A stretch of 64,000 nucleotides of DNA from an uncultured Lachnospiraceae bacterium (GCA_902779575.1 CACZBW010000003.1:186001-250000); one strand, 5' to 3'. Positions 16,258-26,272 are shown, numbered from the stretch's first letter. A program made the numbers and translations. Notes: generated from the sequence alone by a model not told the origin.

Positions 16258-16650
16258 TACACTTCTCCTTTTCCTCTGCTTCGCCGGAACGAGCTGTTTC
16301 TTTTGCCGGCCTGAAGACCTTGTCTTCCGTTTTCCATTGCCTCGCAGACAGAGACTGACAATCATCCCTTTCTATTAACTATAGCACAACTTTTCCCGCC
16401 AGGTTATGATCCACAGCTCTCCGCCCGGCAGGCCGGAATGCTGATACGGTTCACAGTCCTCCGCATAACAGGCCGGACATATTTTGCGGACTGCCTTGAA
16501 AGGCCGGCGGGAATTCATTATGATAACGATAAAGACAGAAATATTCATCCCCCGGCGGATGCCTTAAGCGTAGAGATGAATCCCGGCAGCAGAGGCTGCC
16601 GTGCGCAGGACGCATTACCTCCGGCGCGGAATTGATTAAGAGGGCATGAC
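16258..16650. other. 393-bp divergent region with a structured leader before the MATE gene
   Basis: The left part is the leader of the acylphosphatase gene. The right part, about 16531-16650, is the leader of the MATE gene. It contains an inverted repeat ATTCATC/GATGAAT (about 16541-16580) and a GGCAGC/GCTGCC hairpin (about 16584-16602). The pattern does not match a riboswitch class I can name. Confidence 0.45.
16496..16524 (+). promoter_or_regulatory. Promoter of the MATE gene
   Basis: TTGAAA (16496-16501) and TATGAT (16519-16524) are separated by 17 bp. This predicts a leader of roughly 120 bases. Confidence 0.7.
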
Positions 16651-18012
16651 ATGATTTCTATCAGCAGGAGTTCCACACGCACCAGGGATATGACAGAAGG
16701 CTCCATCATTAAACAGCTCCTTCTTTTTGCCGTTCCCCTGATGCTCGGCAATATCTTTCAGATGCTCTACAACACGGTTGACTCCATCGTAGTCGGAAAC
16801 TTTGTCAGCAAGCAGGCGCTTGCCGCCGTCGGCTCCACAACGATGATCGTCAATATCATCGTATTCTTCTTCAATGGTTTCTCGATCGGGGCAGGCGTCG
16901 TGATCAGCAGCTGTTTCGGTTCCAAAGATTCGGAAAAGCTTCACAGCGCGGTTGAAACCACAATGGCTGTGACCTTTCTTTTCTGCGTGCTTTTCACCAT
17001 TCTCGGCATCCTCTGGGTCAAACCCATGCTCTCCTTCATGCTGACTCCGGAAGATGTATTTGAGGATGCCACTGTCTACCTGACGATCTATCTGGCCGGC
17101 ATCTCGGGACTGCTGATCTACAACATGGGAAGCGGGATCCTGAGAGCCGTCGGCAATACCACCCTGCCGCTCCTTTTCCTGATCCTGACCAGCGTCCTGA
17201 ATATCATACTGGACCTCCTTTTTGTCCTGGGTTTTCACATGGGAATTGCGGGCGTTGCCTGGGCAACCATCCTCTCCCAGTTTGTTTCCGCCTTTCTGAC
17301 TCTCCTTCTTCTGACCTCAAGCCAGGAGATCTACCGGCTGGTCTGGAAAGATCTTCATGTAAACAGGGCAATCCTGAAGAATATCTTCGCGGTCGGCCTG
17401 CCGGCGGGCATCCAGTCAGTAATTACGGCCTTTTCCAATACCTTCGTCCAGGCTTATATCAACTCCTTCGGGTCCGGCTGCATGGCAGGCTGGAGCTGCT
17501 ACAACAAGCTGGATACCTTCATCATGCTGCCCATGTCCAGCATGGCCATGGCGTCGACCTCCTTTGTCAGCCAGAATATGGGCGCGAAAAAAGAAAGCAG
17601 GGCAAGGCGCGGTACTTTCCTTTCAATTTTCCTGACTCTGCTGGTTACAGGAGGGATTGCCGCCGCCCTCTTTCTCTTTGCCCCCGCTTCGATCGGTCTC
17701 TTTACAAAGGATCCTTCCGTCATTGAGTTCGGCGTGCTCTTTATCCGGACAAATGTGTTCTTTCTGCTTGCCAACTGTGTCAATCATGTTCTGGCGGGCG
17801 CCCTGCGCGGAAGCGGCGACTCGACCGGGCCCATGTTCATCATGATCCTTTCCTTTGTGGTCATCCGCCAGATTTATCTGTTCTTCGTCACCCGCTTTGT
17901 GGCAAATACGCCCCGCCTGGTCGGACTCGGCTATCCGGTCGGCTGGGTCTGCTGCTGCCTGATCGAGCTGGCTTATTACTATTTCCGAAGAATCCGGAAA
18001 AGCACTGAATGA
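16651..18012 (+). CDS. MATE-family multidrug/cation efflux transporter
   Basis: 453 residues with about twelve hydrophobic helices in two homologous halves (LLLFAVPLMLGNIFQMLYN opens the first; NIFAVGLPAGIQSVI opens the second). This is the MATE (MatE, NorM/DinF-like) fold, which exports drugs or organic cations in exchange for Na+ or H+ at the cytoplasmic membrane. Start is ATG 16651 with AAGAGGGC upstream; ATG 16690 is an alternative. It is single-gene, with its own promoter and terminator. The substrate cannot be read from the sequence. Confidence 0.88.
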   Translation: MISISRSSTRTRDMTEGSIIKQLLLFAVPLMLGNIFQMLYNTVDSIVVGNFVSKQALAAVGSTTMIVNIIVFFFNGFSIGAGVVISSCFGSKDSEKLHSAVETTMAVTFLFCVLFTILGILWVKPMLSFMLTPEDVFEDATVYLTIYLAGISGLLIYNMGSGILRAVGNTTLPLLFLILTSVLNIILDLLFVLGFHMGIAGVAWATILSQFVSAFLTLLLLTSSQEIYRLVWKDLHVNRAILKNIFAVGLPAGIQSVITAFSNTFVQAYINSFGSGCMAGWSCYNKLDTFIMLPMSSMAMASTSFVSQNMGAKKESRARRGTFLSIFLTLLVTGGIAAALFLFAPASIGLFTKDPSVIEFGVLFIRTNVFFLLANCVNHVLAGALRGSGDSTGPMFIMILSFVVIRQIYLFFVTRFVANTPRLVGLGYPVGWVCCCLIELAYYYFRRIRKSTE

Positions 18013-18065
18013 AAGACTCTCTCCTGGACAAATCCTGACACAGCTTTCTTCGTCAGAAAAGAAGA

Positions 18066-18100
18066 TCAGCCCGCAGCAAAAAATGCTGCGGGCTGTTTTC
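18066..18100 (+). terminator. Rho-independent terminator of the MATE gene
   Basis: AGCCCGCAGCA (18068-18078) and TGCTGCGGGCT (18084-18094) form an 11-bp stem with an AAAAA loop, followed by GTTTTC. Confidence 0.85.
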
Positions 18101-18189
18101 ATCTCACCCGGATGAGTTTCAGAACCTTCATCCGGAAACACTGATTCAGCTGCCTTGACTGATAAAAAAGGTATTTATCAGCGTTCTCT

Positions 18190-20181
18190 TTATAAATGCG
18201 CCACTTTCTTCGCTGCAAGCCTTCCGAAAGTCATGGTGCGTCCGCAGGCAAGACCCGTGAACAGGTTCGGATAATTGTTGGCGAAGAAGCCGCCGGTGCA
18301 GTCGCCGGTCGCATAGAGTCCTTCGATCGGGGTACCGTCCTCACGGATTACCTGCATCTCGGTATTGATCCGGCAGCCGTCCAGCGTGGTCAGATGCCAT
18401 GCAGCGGTGCGGATGCCGTAGAACGGCGCCTGGTTGACGGGGGTCATACGGTGCTTTTCTTTTCCGTAATCCTCATCCACGCCCTTTTCGCACAGCTCAT
18501 TGTAGCGCGCCACAGTTTCGGCAAGGGCGTCCGCGGGGATATTCAGCTTCTCAGCCAGCTCTTCGATTGTATCGGCTTTCTGGAGATAGCCGGTTTCCAG
18601 ATGAGAATTCTCCCCTTCCATCATATCTTTCCAGCACCCGTCAAAATCTCTGTTGGAGAGCGCCCCGTTATCAAACGGGAACAGACGGCAGCAGCCTACC
18701 TCGTCAAACTGCTCCGCGTAGGCTTTGCTGTTCGAATCAAAGATGTCGCAGTAGGTATGATAAGGCTGCATATACATGGAATGAAGCATGAACTCATAGG
18801 GGCCGGACTCGTTGCAGAAACGCTTTCCGTTCAGGTTGACCTTCAGGAACGGCTGTTCGCCGAACCAGAACCACTTGCCGTTGGTCTTGTAACCGGCAGT
18901 CTCGGTCGGAAGAACCGACGCGCGGTTGAACATCATGGACGCATGGCAGGGATCCATCTCTCCGCCCGCCCAGAGCATGGCCTTGATGCCGGAGCCGTCC
19001 GCCTTGGATCCGATCGGAACATTCACTTTCATCTTCATGGTCTGCGGCTGCAGGGCAAGCATCATATCCGTGTTGGTCGCGTAACCGCCTGTGCACATGA
19101 TAACGCCCTTCGAAGCATTGATGCGGACATAATGCTGATCGACCTGATCCTGGGCGATGATGCCGGTCACTTTTCCGGCATCGTCCTGTTCAAGCCTGAC
19201 CAGTGCGGTGGAGAGCTTCCACTCCACGCCCAGTTCATCACAGTGATCCATGAAGGTGGAACTGGTGGTGACATCCTCCGGGCAGCTCTCGGTCTTATGC
19301 GGGCTGTGTCCTGTCGCGTATGCCTTGTCGCGCCCCGGATCACTCTGATCCCCTATGCCGCCTTCCAGACTCATATACCAGTTTCCGGTCGATTCCATCA
19401 GATTGGTAAGCCAGTCCACCATCTCTCCGGAATTGTCCATCCACACCTTGACCAGGTCACTGTCAATATACCCGCTTGAATAGCGGACCAGCTCCTGGAG
19501 CGCCTCAATCTTGTCAATCTCAAATTCCGGGAACTCCTTGAAGGCTTCCAGCTGAAGCTTTGAATTGATTGCTCCGATATCTTCACGGATGCCGGTCGGC
19601 TTTTCGCCTTTCTCCACTACCAGAACCTTCGCGCCTTCTTCAGCCGCCGTCATGGCGGTGATCCAGCCGCCTGTGCCGCAGCCCACTACCAGTACTTCGG
19701 TATCGATTTCTTCTGTAATGGCACTCTCGTCAATTTCCGGAGCTTCCCCAAGCCAGTCAGAGCTCTCATCCTTCTTCTCCGACAGCACGACTTCCTTGCC
19801 GGAAGCCTGGGAAATACAGTCTGCGGCCGCCGTCCGGATCGCATCGCTGGTAACGGTAGCACCGGATACCGCGTCTATGTCGGCGCTCTGGGCGTCCAGA
19901 ATTGCCTTAGCCATATCTTCCCCGATCTTTCCGCCGATTTCTGGCGTTTCTTTTGAAACGTCGATCTGGACATCGGTGATGCTCGTCGCGTCGAAGGTCA
20001 TCGTTACCGTTACATCCCCTGCGATACCCATGGCGCTTGCGCTGTAGGTACCAGGCGTGTAGATCCCTTTCTCCTCCGCCGCCGCCAGCATGGAACCGCC
20101 CATCATCGTAGTAACTGCTGCCGCGCCGGCAGCGCCGGCCATTCCTTTCAGGAAATCACGTCTTGTAAAATTGGCTGCCAT
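18190..20181 (-). CDS. Tat-exported FMN/FAD flavoprotein reductase (fumarate/urocanate-reductase-like)
   Basis: 663 residues. The start contains a twin-arginine signal (TRRDFLKG) followed by an Ala/Gly-rich hydrophobic stretch, so it is exported folded. An FMN-binding domain (about 40-130) carries DAVSGATVTSDAI, the motif to which ApbE attaches FMN covalently on a threonine. An FAD-binding fumarate-reductase-type domain (about 168-663) begins VLVVGCGTGGWITA and ends GLYATGDCTGGFFANNYPNL. Such enzymes reduce an unsaturated acid or similar acceptor outside the cell using electrons from membrane carriers. The acceptor here is unknown. ATG 20181 follows GAGGAGGAAAAG; a longer frame has no such site. 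No apbE is in the window. Confidence 0.85.
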   Translation of the reverse strand: MAANFTRRDFLKGMAGAAGAAAVTTMMGGSMLAAAEEKGIYTPGTYSASAMGIAGDVTVTMTFDATSITDVQIDVSKETPEIGGKIGEDMAKAILDAQSADIDAVSGATVTSDAIRTAAADCISQASGKEVVLSEKKDESSDWLGEAPEIDESAITEEIDTEVLVVGCGTGGWITAMTAAEEGAKVLVVEKGEKPTGIREDIGAINSKLQLEAFKEFPEFEIDKIEALQELVRYSSGYIDSDLVKVWMDNSGEMVDWLTNLMESTGNWYMSLEGGIGDQSDPGRDKAYATGHSPHKTESCPEDVTTSSTFMDHCDELGVEWKLSTALVRLEQDDAGKVTGIIAQDQVDQHYVRINASKGVIMCTGGYATNTDMMLALQPQTMKMKVNVPIGSKADGSGIKAMLWAGGEMDPCHASMMFNRASVLPTETAGYKTNGKWFWFGEQPFLKVNLNGKRFCNESGPYEFMLHSMYMQPYHTYCDIFDSNSKAYAEQFDEVGCCRLFPFDNGALSNRDFDGCWKDMMEGENSHLETGYLQKADTIEELAEKLNIPADALAETVARYNELCEKGVDEDYGKEKHRMTPVNQAPFYGIRTAAWHLTTLDGCRINTEMQVIREDGTPIEGLYATGDCTGGFFANNYPNLFTGLACGRTMTFGRLAAKKVAHL

Positions 20182-20277
20182 CTTTTCCTCCTCATTTATG
20201 CCTGTCAATCTCTCGCTTCAAATAATGCCATTAAAACACTTACTACATACTGTCATATTTATTCTGCCATTTTCAAC

Positions 20278-20289
20278 TTGATTAATCAA
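20278..20289. promoter_or_regulatory. TTGATTAATCAA palindrome upstream of the flavoprotein gene
   Basis: A perfect 12-bp palindrome about 100 bp before the start codon. Its half-sites resemble CRP/FNR halves, but the two-base spacing is shorter than the usual four, so assignment to that family is doubtful. Confidence 0.35.
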
Positions 20290-20350
20290 CTGTTTCTTCC
20301 GCAAAATCTCCGTCTTTCGTTTTCCCCGTTCTCCTTCCGGCAAAATTTGC

Positions 20351-20391
20351 AAAATAAAACCCGCAGGGCAGCGGAAAGAGCCATGCGGGTT
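20351..20391 (-). terminator. Terminator of the arabinan operon
   Basis: Reading leftward, AACCCGCA and TGCGGGTT (20384-20391 and 20358-20365) pair and are followed by TTATTTT. It lies 36 bases past the stop codon of the last GH43 gene. Confidence 0.8.
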
Positions 20392-20426
20392 CAGATATCT
20401 GTACAATTTCAGCAGTACCTGTATTT

Positions 20427-21389
20427 TCAGCGGTTGTTTTCATAGCGGAAGACCGGGCGTCCTCCCTCAAACGGCACGTCCATCAGATAAGTATGCCGGT
20501 TGATGTCATAAAGGGGATCCCCGATAATCTCATCATACTGTCTTGCGTGGTAGGAAGTAACCAGGTTCCCGTTCTCATCCGTGAAGAAAGTGTTGTGTCC
20601 CGGACCGTACAGTCCGTGTTCCTCACTCGTCTGCAGCACCGGCATACGCTCCTTTTTCCAGGCGTGGGGATCCAGAATCTCCGCGTCCGCGTCAATGCTC
20701 AGCATTCCCATGCAGTAGCAGGCTCCGGTAGCGCTGGCGGAAAATGTGACGAAAATCCTGTCCTCCGTCTTTACTACCGCAGGCCCTTCATTTACCCAGA
20801 AATCAACCCGCTCCCAGTCATAATCCGGCGTCGTGAGCAGAACCTGCGCCGTCTTCATGACGGTCGGGCTTTCCAGCTCGGCTATATACAGGCTGGAGAT
20901 CTTCTTCCCCTGGTTTACCTTCTCCGCCCAGATTGTATACAGATGTCCGCGGTGCTCAAAGACTGTCATATCCAGGGAGAAGTCATTAAAGCAGAAATCA
21001 TCGGCCCGCTTCAGCATCCCCATCTCCGTCCAGGAATCCTTCATCGGATCGCTTCCCTCACATTTGAGTACATAAGGCCGGATCGCCCAGACGTCATCCC
21101 TGTCGCCGCCGGCGAAATAGATGTACCAGCCGCCGTTCAGGAAATGAAGCTCCGGAGCCCAGATATGAATGCTCATGATCCCTGATTCATGCTTTGTCCA
21201 GACCGTATGCTCTTTTGCTGAAGCCAGGCCTTCCAGGGTCCGGGAGTGCCGCAGGACGATTTTGTCATAAGCCGGAACGGACGCAGTAAAATAAAAGCTG
21301 CCGTCCGGCGCGTGAAGTATATACGGATCTGCCCTCTGCTCTATAAACGGGTGGTTATAGTTGGTCTTTCTGTAATTTTCCGCGTTCAT
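20427..21389 (-). CDS. GH43 alpha-L-arabinofuranosidase, intracellular exo-type
   Basis: 320 residues, a single five-bladed propeller without a signal peptide, so probably cytoplasmic. The three GH43 acids fit D21 (FIEQRADPYI), D140 (FSLDMTVFEHRG) and E201 (FWVNEGPAVV). The opening and the FTASVPAYDKI segment resemble exo-1,5-alpha-L-arabinofuranosidases of the GH43_26 type, which trim arabinose from imported arabino-oligosaccharides. It is the last gene of the arabinan operon, following the GH51, the secreted GH43 and the DUF6171 gene. Xylosidase activity cannot be excluded from sequence. Confidence 0.82.
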   Translation of the reverse strand: MNAENYRKTNYNHPFIEQRADPYILHAPDGSFYFTASVPAYDKIVLRHSRTLEGLASAKEHTVWTKHESGIMSIHIWAPELHFLNGGWYIYFAGGDRDDVWAIRPYVLKCEGSDPMKDSWTEMGMLKRADDFCFNDFSLDMTVFEHRGHLYTIWAEKVNQGKKISSLYIAELESPTVMKTAQVLLTTPDYDWERVDFWVNEGPAVVKTEDRIFVTFSASATGACYCMGMLSIDADAEILDPHAWKKERMPVLQTSEEHGLYGPGHNTFFTDENGNLVTSYHARQYDEIIGDPLYDINRHTYLMDVPFEGGRPVFRYENNR

Positions 21390-21436
21390 CCTGCTCTCAC
21401 TCCCTCAATTCATATGTTCCGGACCGGAGCTGTAGC

Positions 21437-21700
21437 TCAGGTCCATTTTTTGTAAGGGCATCTTCCCCCTCTGGAAGTCGCCCGAAGTTCCACATAACAG
21501 CCGCAGGCCCTGCAAGTCCCGCTGTCCAGGTAATCACAGCTTCTGCAGATGTCCAGCCTGCGCTCTTTTACTTTGTCGGAAGCCCTCTCCGAAACTTTCA
21601 TCAGCTCTGTCACTCTGAGAATATTCTTCCTGTAGGCTTCCTCGTCGATCTCGCTCAGAAGGCATCTCAGGCAATGCCGCCGGCTTTGGCTTTCATTCAT
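21437..21700 (-). CDS. Small cysteine-rich DUF6171-type protein
   Basis: 87 residues with paired cysteines: HCLRC near the N-terminus, then CRSC, CRACGCYVELR and RCPYKKW in the C-terminal half. This resembles DUF6171 proteins and suggests a metal-binding (zinc or iron) module. The same C-terminal knuckle pattern is common in small Clostridia proteins with no known role. ATG 21700 has GGGGAGACGG upstream. It sits between two arabinan glycosidases on the same strand, an unexpected partner. Confidence 0.7.
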   Translation of the reverse strand: MNESQSRRHCLRCLLSEIDEEAYRKNILRVTELMKVSERASDKVKERRLDICRSCDYLDSGTCRACGCYVELRATSRGGRCPYKKWT

Positions 21701-21782
21701 AATTATTATCCGTCTCCCCGGCAGAATCCCTCTGTCCGTCAGGCAGCATGCCGGCTTTCCTTTCCCTGCTCTATATTTCAGA

Positions 21783-21814
21783 ACAGCCCCGGCCGTCTTC
21801 CGGCTCAGGGCTGT
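21783..21814 (-). terminator. Weak hairpin after the secreted GH43 gene
   Basis: ACAGCCC and GGGGCTGT enclose a GCCGG/CCGGC core just past the stop codon. The T-run on the leftward strand is short, so it is more likely a partial stop or a 3'-end stabiliser within the operon. Confidence 0.45.
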
Positions 21815-21826
21815 CCCCGTGCTCAT

Positions 21827-23785
21827 TTACGGCTTCACCGTAACATTGTAACTTCTTTCCAGACTCGTCTCGCCGCTCTGAATCAGCGCGGTCAGTTCAA
21901 CCTTCGTCTTCTCTTCCGGAGCCAGAATCTGTCCGTCCTGAGACAGCAGATTCTCATCCGAGCATGTCCAGCTGATCTGGCAGCCCATGAACTCGGAGGG
22001 AAGCGCTCCATGTTCTTTCACCGCGTTCACAATCACTTTTTTCAGGGATTCAGCCGCCATGCCGGCCACCATCTCTCCGCCGGCGGTATCCGCCGCACTG
22101 CCCCATACACAGGTATTGTCATCACCGATAGCCGTAAAAGTCATCACGGCGTCCGACTCCGTGTTTTCCTTGTGCTGCCGGAAAAAGATTCCGTGATAGC
22201 CGACTCCATTAAGATCCATGGTCAGGTAATCATACCCCCTGCCGGAATCGGATTTCTCCCAGCTTCCGCTGACGCCGCCGGAAACGCTGCCGTCCTCGTT
22301 CAGCGTAACAAGCTGCGTCTCCAGCATATCCCCGCTGCTCTTTGTTCCATGGTTGATGAATTCGTAGGTTCCGACGACTTCCTGCGTCTCATAATGCTCC
22401 GGCTGTTCTCCTCTGTACTCATATACAGCAGTCACAGGCCAGTTTTCCTCATTCAGGAACTGCTGGTGGACTCTGACCTCGTGCGCTTCCAGCTGCGGCT
22501 TAATATCAAAGCGCTGATGGTAGACCAGGTAGCGGCTGCCGTCTGATGCGTTCAGCTGTGAATTATGTCCCGCCGCTCTCTTTCCGATCTGGTCAAAGAA
22601 GCAGTAGTTGCCGATCAGCTTGATCCCGTACTTATCCCCGTTTGACTTATTGTCCGCCGCATTGCCGCCGGCTGCGTCCAGATAGGGTCCGGTTACATTC
22701 TCCGAACGGAACAGGCGCATATTGTAGCCGCCTTCCGCCATCAGTCCGCCATAGGTGCAGTACAGGTAGTAATAGCCGCTCTCCGGATCGTAGGAGATAT
22801 AGGGACCTTCTCCGGACTGATGGTCTCCGCCGATCAGGTGGACGCCGAAATAGCGGTCCACGAAATTGCCGGACGGCTCATCCGTCCCGTCTGTTCCCGG
22901 ATAGACCGCCCTGCCGGTCTCTCTGTCCAGTTCCAGGAGGAACATGCCTCCCGACCAGGAACCGTAAGCCATATACAGCTTCTCTCCGGAAGCGTCAAAG
23001 AACACATTCGGGTCAATCGCGTTCGGCGCATAGGTATGGTTCCAGCTTCCGTCGGCGTTAAACCAGTTGTCGCTCACCTCGTCGATGCCGCCGCCCGAAG
23101 CCCCCAGCTCCGTCAGTTCCTTCAGATTCAGGTAATCATTGTCCCAGCTGGTATCCCTGCTGCTTTTTCCGTCGAACTCTCCGTTCTTTGTAAAACCGGA
23201 ATAGACAATTGTGTCCCCGTAAACATAGTCTCCTGTGAGTTCCTTCGCGGTCAGGAACGCGATGCAGGACCTTCTCCAGGTGGAGGAACAGCACAGATAG
23301 AGCATATACGCGCCTGTATCCCCGTCATCCCATACGTAATAGGGATTCCAGATCAGATCCGGTGCCCACACGGCATATCCGTTCCCGCTGCAGTCTCCGT
23401 CATTGAAACCGGCCCAGCGGAAAGGTTCTTCCAGCATGGTCTGCAGATCGCCGTAGAAGGGAAGTCCTTTTCCATTGCCGTAATCAAAATTCAGCTGCTT
23501 CCATTCAATCAGATCCTCCGAGGAAGCGGATGCCGTATGGGATCCCACCACATAGAACATTCCGTCCGCATCCTCGAATACCGAAGGATCATGCACGCAT
23601 ACATGCACTGCCTTTTTCAGTTCCTCCGCCGATGCTGTATCCGCTTCTGTTTCAGCCGTAACGGCTGTATCCGCCTCCGTCTCGGCTGCAATGGCTGTAT
23701 CCGCTTCCGTCTCCGCGGCGGCAGAAGCGCCCGGCAGAGCGAGCAACCCCAGTACAAGTCCCGCTGTGACCAGTTTCATTCTCAT
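21827..23785 (-). CDS. Secreted GH43 endo-alpha-1,5-L-arabinanase-like enzyme
   Basis: 652 residues. A type I signal peptide (MRMKLVTAGL...ALPGASA) is followed by three copies of AETEADTA, probably an unstructured spacer. The GH43 propeller begins at HVCVHDPSVF (D66) and contains NAIDPNVFFD and a GEGPYISYD acid motif. A second beta domain covers about 430-560, and the last 80 residues look like an atrophied bacterial Ig-like domain. It should cut arabinan outside the cell into oligomers for the ABC importer of the same operon. There is no lipobox and no wall anchor. Start is ATG 23785, 7 bp after the GH51 stop, with GAGGACT upstream. Confidence 0.82.
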   Translation of the reverse strand: MRMKLVTAGLVLGLLALPGASAAAETEADTAIAAETEADTAVTAETEADTASAEELKKAVHVCVHDPSVFEDADGMFYVVGSHTASASSEDLIEWKQLNFDYGNGKGLPFYGDLQTMLEEPFRWAGFNDGDCSGNGYAVWAPDLIWNPYYVWDDGDTGAYMLYLCCSSTWRRSCIAFLTAKELTGDYVYGDTIVYSGFTKNGEFDGKSSRDTSWDNDYLNLKELTELGASGGGIDEVSDNWFNADGSWNHTYAPNAIDPNVFFDASGEKLYMAYGSWSGGMFLLELDRETGRAVYPGTDGTDEPSGNFVDRYFGVHLIGGDHQSGEGPYISYDPESGYYYLYCTYGGLMAEGGYNMRLFRSENVTGPYLDAAGGNAADNKSNGDKYGIKLIGNYCFFDQIGKRAAGHNSQLNASDGSRYLVYHQRFDIKPQLEAHEVRVHQQFLNEENWPVTAVYEYRGEQPEHYETQEVVGTYEFINHGTKSSGDMLETQLVTLNEDGSVSGGVSGSWEKSDSGRGYDYLTMDLNGVGYHGIFFRQHKENTESDAVMTFTAIGDDNTCVWGSAADTAGGEMVAGMAAESLKKVIVNAVKEHGALPSEFMGCQISWTCSDENLLSQDGQILAPEEKTKVELTALIQSGETSLERSYNVTVKP

Positions 23786-23792
23786 AGAGTCC

Positions 23793-25325
23793 TCATTCCT
23801 CCACGGTGATATGCAGCACGCTGCAGGCCGGGATCGTAAATTCCAGATTGCCGTTCCCGATTGTCAGTTCAAATTCTCTGGAAGCAACCGTATCCGGAGC
23901 CTCAAAGGTATTCTTGTCTCTCATCGCACCGGTCAGAATCCGGGCGGAAACTTTCCTGCCCGCATATCCGGTAATCTGTGTACTGACAGGATAATCCTCC
24001 GTAACAGACAGGTTGCCGAGCGTTATCTGCAGTTTTCCGTCAGCGCTGACCGAAGCCGACTCGGAAAGATTCGGAACCATCCATTCTTCTTCCTCGCCGA
24101 TCATCTCTGTCTCGATCCGGCTCTCCACCAGCTGCGCGTCCTGGTGCTCCTTGAACAGGTCAAATACATGCCAGGTCGGCGTCTTCACCATCTGCGGACC
24201 CTCTGTCAGGATCACGGACTGAAGCACATTGACCATCTGGGCGATGGCAGCCATCTTTACACGGTCGGAATGCTTGTTGAAAATATTCAGGTTCAGGCAG
24301 GCTACCAGAGCGTCACGCATGGTATTCTGCTGATAGAGGAAGCCCGGGTTGGTGCCCGGCTCCACGGTATACCAGGTTCCCCACTCATCCACGATCAGGC
24401 CGAGTTTCTTCTTCGGATCATACTGATCCATGATGGCGCTGTGCATACGGATCAGTTCTTCCATATACAATGTTTTCGCCAGGGTCTTGTACCAGGTCTT
24501 CTCATCAAAGTCCGTCGCGCTTCCCTTGATCTCCCAGCCTTCCGGATGGGTATAGTAATGGAGGGAAAGTCCGTCCGCATTGCCGTGCATTCTCGCTTCG
24601 CAGTGGCGGAACAGGGTCTTCATGACGCCTTCGGTCCATTCCGTATCAGCCACATTGGGACCGCAGGCGATTCTCCGGATATAAGAGGGATTGTCAATCC
24701 CCTGCTCCATCCCGTTTCCGGCATGATACTGTCGCACATAGGTCTGGTAACGGCGGTATTCATTCGCATAGAACTCCGGAGTCATGTTGCCGCCGCATCC
24801 CCAGTTTTCATTGCCCACGCCGAAGAAATCAACCTTCCATGCTTCCGGATGCCCGTTTTTCGCGCGCAGGTCCGCCATGGGGGAGACGCCTTCAAATGTC
24901 ATGTACTCAACCCATTCCGACATCTCCTGCACGGTTCCGCTGCCCAGGTTGCCGTTGACATAAGTCTCGCATCCCAGCTGCCTGCACAGTTCCATGTACT
25001 CATGCGTGCCGAAGCTGTTGTCCTCCACAACGCCGCCCCAGTGGGTATTGATCATCTTCTTGCGGCTTTCTTTCGGACCGATGCCGTCTTTCCAGTGATA
25101 CTCATCCGCGAAGCATCCGCCCGGCCAGCGCAGAACAGGAACCCTGATCTCTTTCAGGGCTTCAACAACGTCGCAGCGCATGCCGTTCACATTCGGTATA
25201 TCGGAGTTCTCTCCCACATAGATGCCCTCATAGATGCAGCGTCCGAGATGTTCCGAAAAATGACCGTAGATCTCCTTATTGATTTTGCTCTTTTTAACAG
25301 CAGCATTGATATAATAATTCGCCAT
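23793..25325 (-). CDS. GH51 alpha-L-arabinofuranosidase, intracellular
   Basis: 510 residues without a signal peptide. The (beta/alpha)8 barrel carries acid/base E173 in [12 protein letters not shown] and nucleophile E314 in [10 protein letters not shown], and a C-terminal beta domain follows. GH51 enzymes release arabinose from arabino-oligosaccharides in the cytoplasm. ATG 25325 is chosen because AAGGGAGATAAAA stands before it; the frame extends to 25379 without a ribosome site. It lies between the second permease gene (55 bp upstream) and the secreted GH43. Confidence 0.92.
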   Translation of the reverse strand: MANYYINAAVKKSKINKEIYGHFSEHLGRCIYEGIYVGENSDIPNVNGMRCDVVEALKEIRVPVLRWPGGCFADEYHWKDGIGPKESRKKMINTHWGGVVEDNSFGTHEYMELCRQLGCETYVNGNLGSGTVQEMSEWVEYMTFEGVSPMADLRAKNGHPEAWKVDFFGVGNENWGCGGNMTPEFYANEYRRYQTYVRQYHAGNGMEQGIDNPSYIRRIACGPNVADTEWTEGVMKTLFRHCEARMHGNADGLSLHYYTHPEGWEIKGSATDFDEKTWYKTLAKTLYMEELIRMHSAIMDQYDPKKKLGLIVDEWGTWYTVEPGTNPGFLYQQNTMRDALVACLNLNIFNKHSDRVKMAAIAQMVNVLQSVILTEGPQMVKTPTWHVFDLFKEHQDAQLVESRIETEMIGEEEEWMVPNLSESASVSADGKLQITLGNLSVTEDYPVSTQITGYAGRKVSARILTGAMRDKNTFEAPDTVASREFELTIGNGNLEFTIPACSVLHITVEE

Positions 25326-25380
25326 TTTTATCTCCCTTATAATGCAGAAACTCTCAATCATGCAGAAACTGTCATGCACA

Positions 25381-26271
25381 TCAGCCCTTTACGGCGCCGG
25401 CGGTCATGCCGTCGATCAGGTACTTCTGGAAAATCAGGTAAATCACCAGAATCGGGATGATACCGAACATGGAGCCTGCAATCAGAAGGTCGTAGTTGTT
25501 GCCGTAAGGAGTAAGAAGGGTATTCAAACCGATCTGCAGCGTGAACTTGTTGGTATCACGGAATACAAGCATGGGCCAGAGCATATTGTTCCAGGATCCC
25601 ATCGCGCAGAGGATGGCCATGGAAGCAAAAGCCGGCTTTGTGATAGGCATCATGATCCTCACGGAAATTCCGTACTCCGTGCAGCCGTCAATCCGGGCCG
25701 CGTCCAGCAGCTCCAGCGGAAGTCCCTGCATGTACTGCCGGAAGAAGAAAATCGTCGAGGCAGCGCACAGGCCGGGCAGGATGACTCCTGCTCTGGTGTT
25801 GATGATATGCAGTGAGGTTACTTCCTGGTAAAGCGGGAGCATCAGGATCTCAAAAGGTACGCACATGGTAGCGATAACCATGAAGAAAAGAAATCCCTGC
25901 AGCCTGAACTTGTACATGGTCAGACCATACGCTACAAAATAGCAGACCAGAAGGGTCAGCACCACCGTGAGAATGGTCAGGATCAGGGAATTCTTATACC
26001 ACATGAAATACTTGGCGGAGTCGATCTTGCTGTTGCCGCCGGCAAGGCCGAACAGATACAGGTAGTTGTCCAGGGTCATCGTCTTGAAATCCCAGTTGAT
26101 GGCCAGACCGTTCTGGACCAGCTCACGTCCTGGACGGAAAGAAGCCAGAAGACCTGCCAGCAGCGGGAAGGCGATGAAGAAACACAGAACCGCAAAAAGG
26201 AGGGTTACCAGGAAAGACAGCCCTCTGTGGTTGGCTTCCATGGTCTTTTGATTGCTCTTATTCACTGCCAT
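25381..26271 (-). CDS. Carbohydrate ABC permease, MalG-type
   Basis: 296 residues, six predicted membrane helices and the EAA loop near [23 protein letters not shown], typical of the second CUT1 permease. With the permease directly upstream it would form the channel for arabino-oligosaccharides. No ATPase gene is present, as is usual for CUT1 systems that share an MsmK-type ATPase encoded elsewhere. ATG 26271 has GGGAGG nine bases before it and starts just after the upstream gene's stop. Confidence 0.9.
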   Translation of the reverse strand: MAVNKSNQKTMEANHRGLSFLVTLLFAVLCFFIAFPLLAGLLASFRPGRELVQNGLAINWDFKTMTLDNYLYLFGLAGGNSKIDSAKYFMWYKNSLILTILTVVLTLLVCYFVAYGLTMYKFRLQGFLFFMVIATMCVPFEILMLPLYQEVTSLHIINTRAGVILPGLCAASTIFFFRQYMQGLPLELLDAARIDGCTEYGISVRIMMPITKPAFASMAILCAMGSWNNMLWPMLVFRDTNKFTLQIGLNTLLTPYGNNYDLLIAGSMFGIIPILVIYLIFQKYLIDGMTAGAVKG

Positions 26272-26272
26272 A

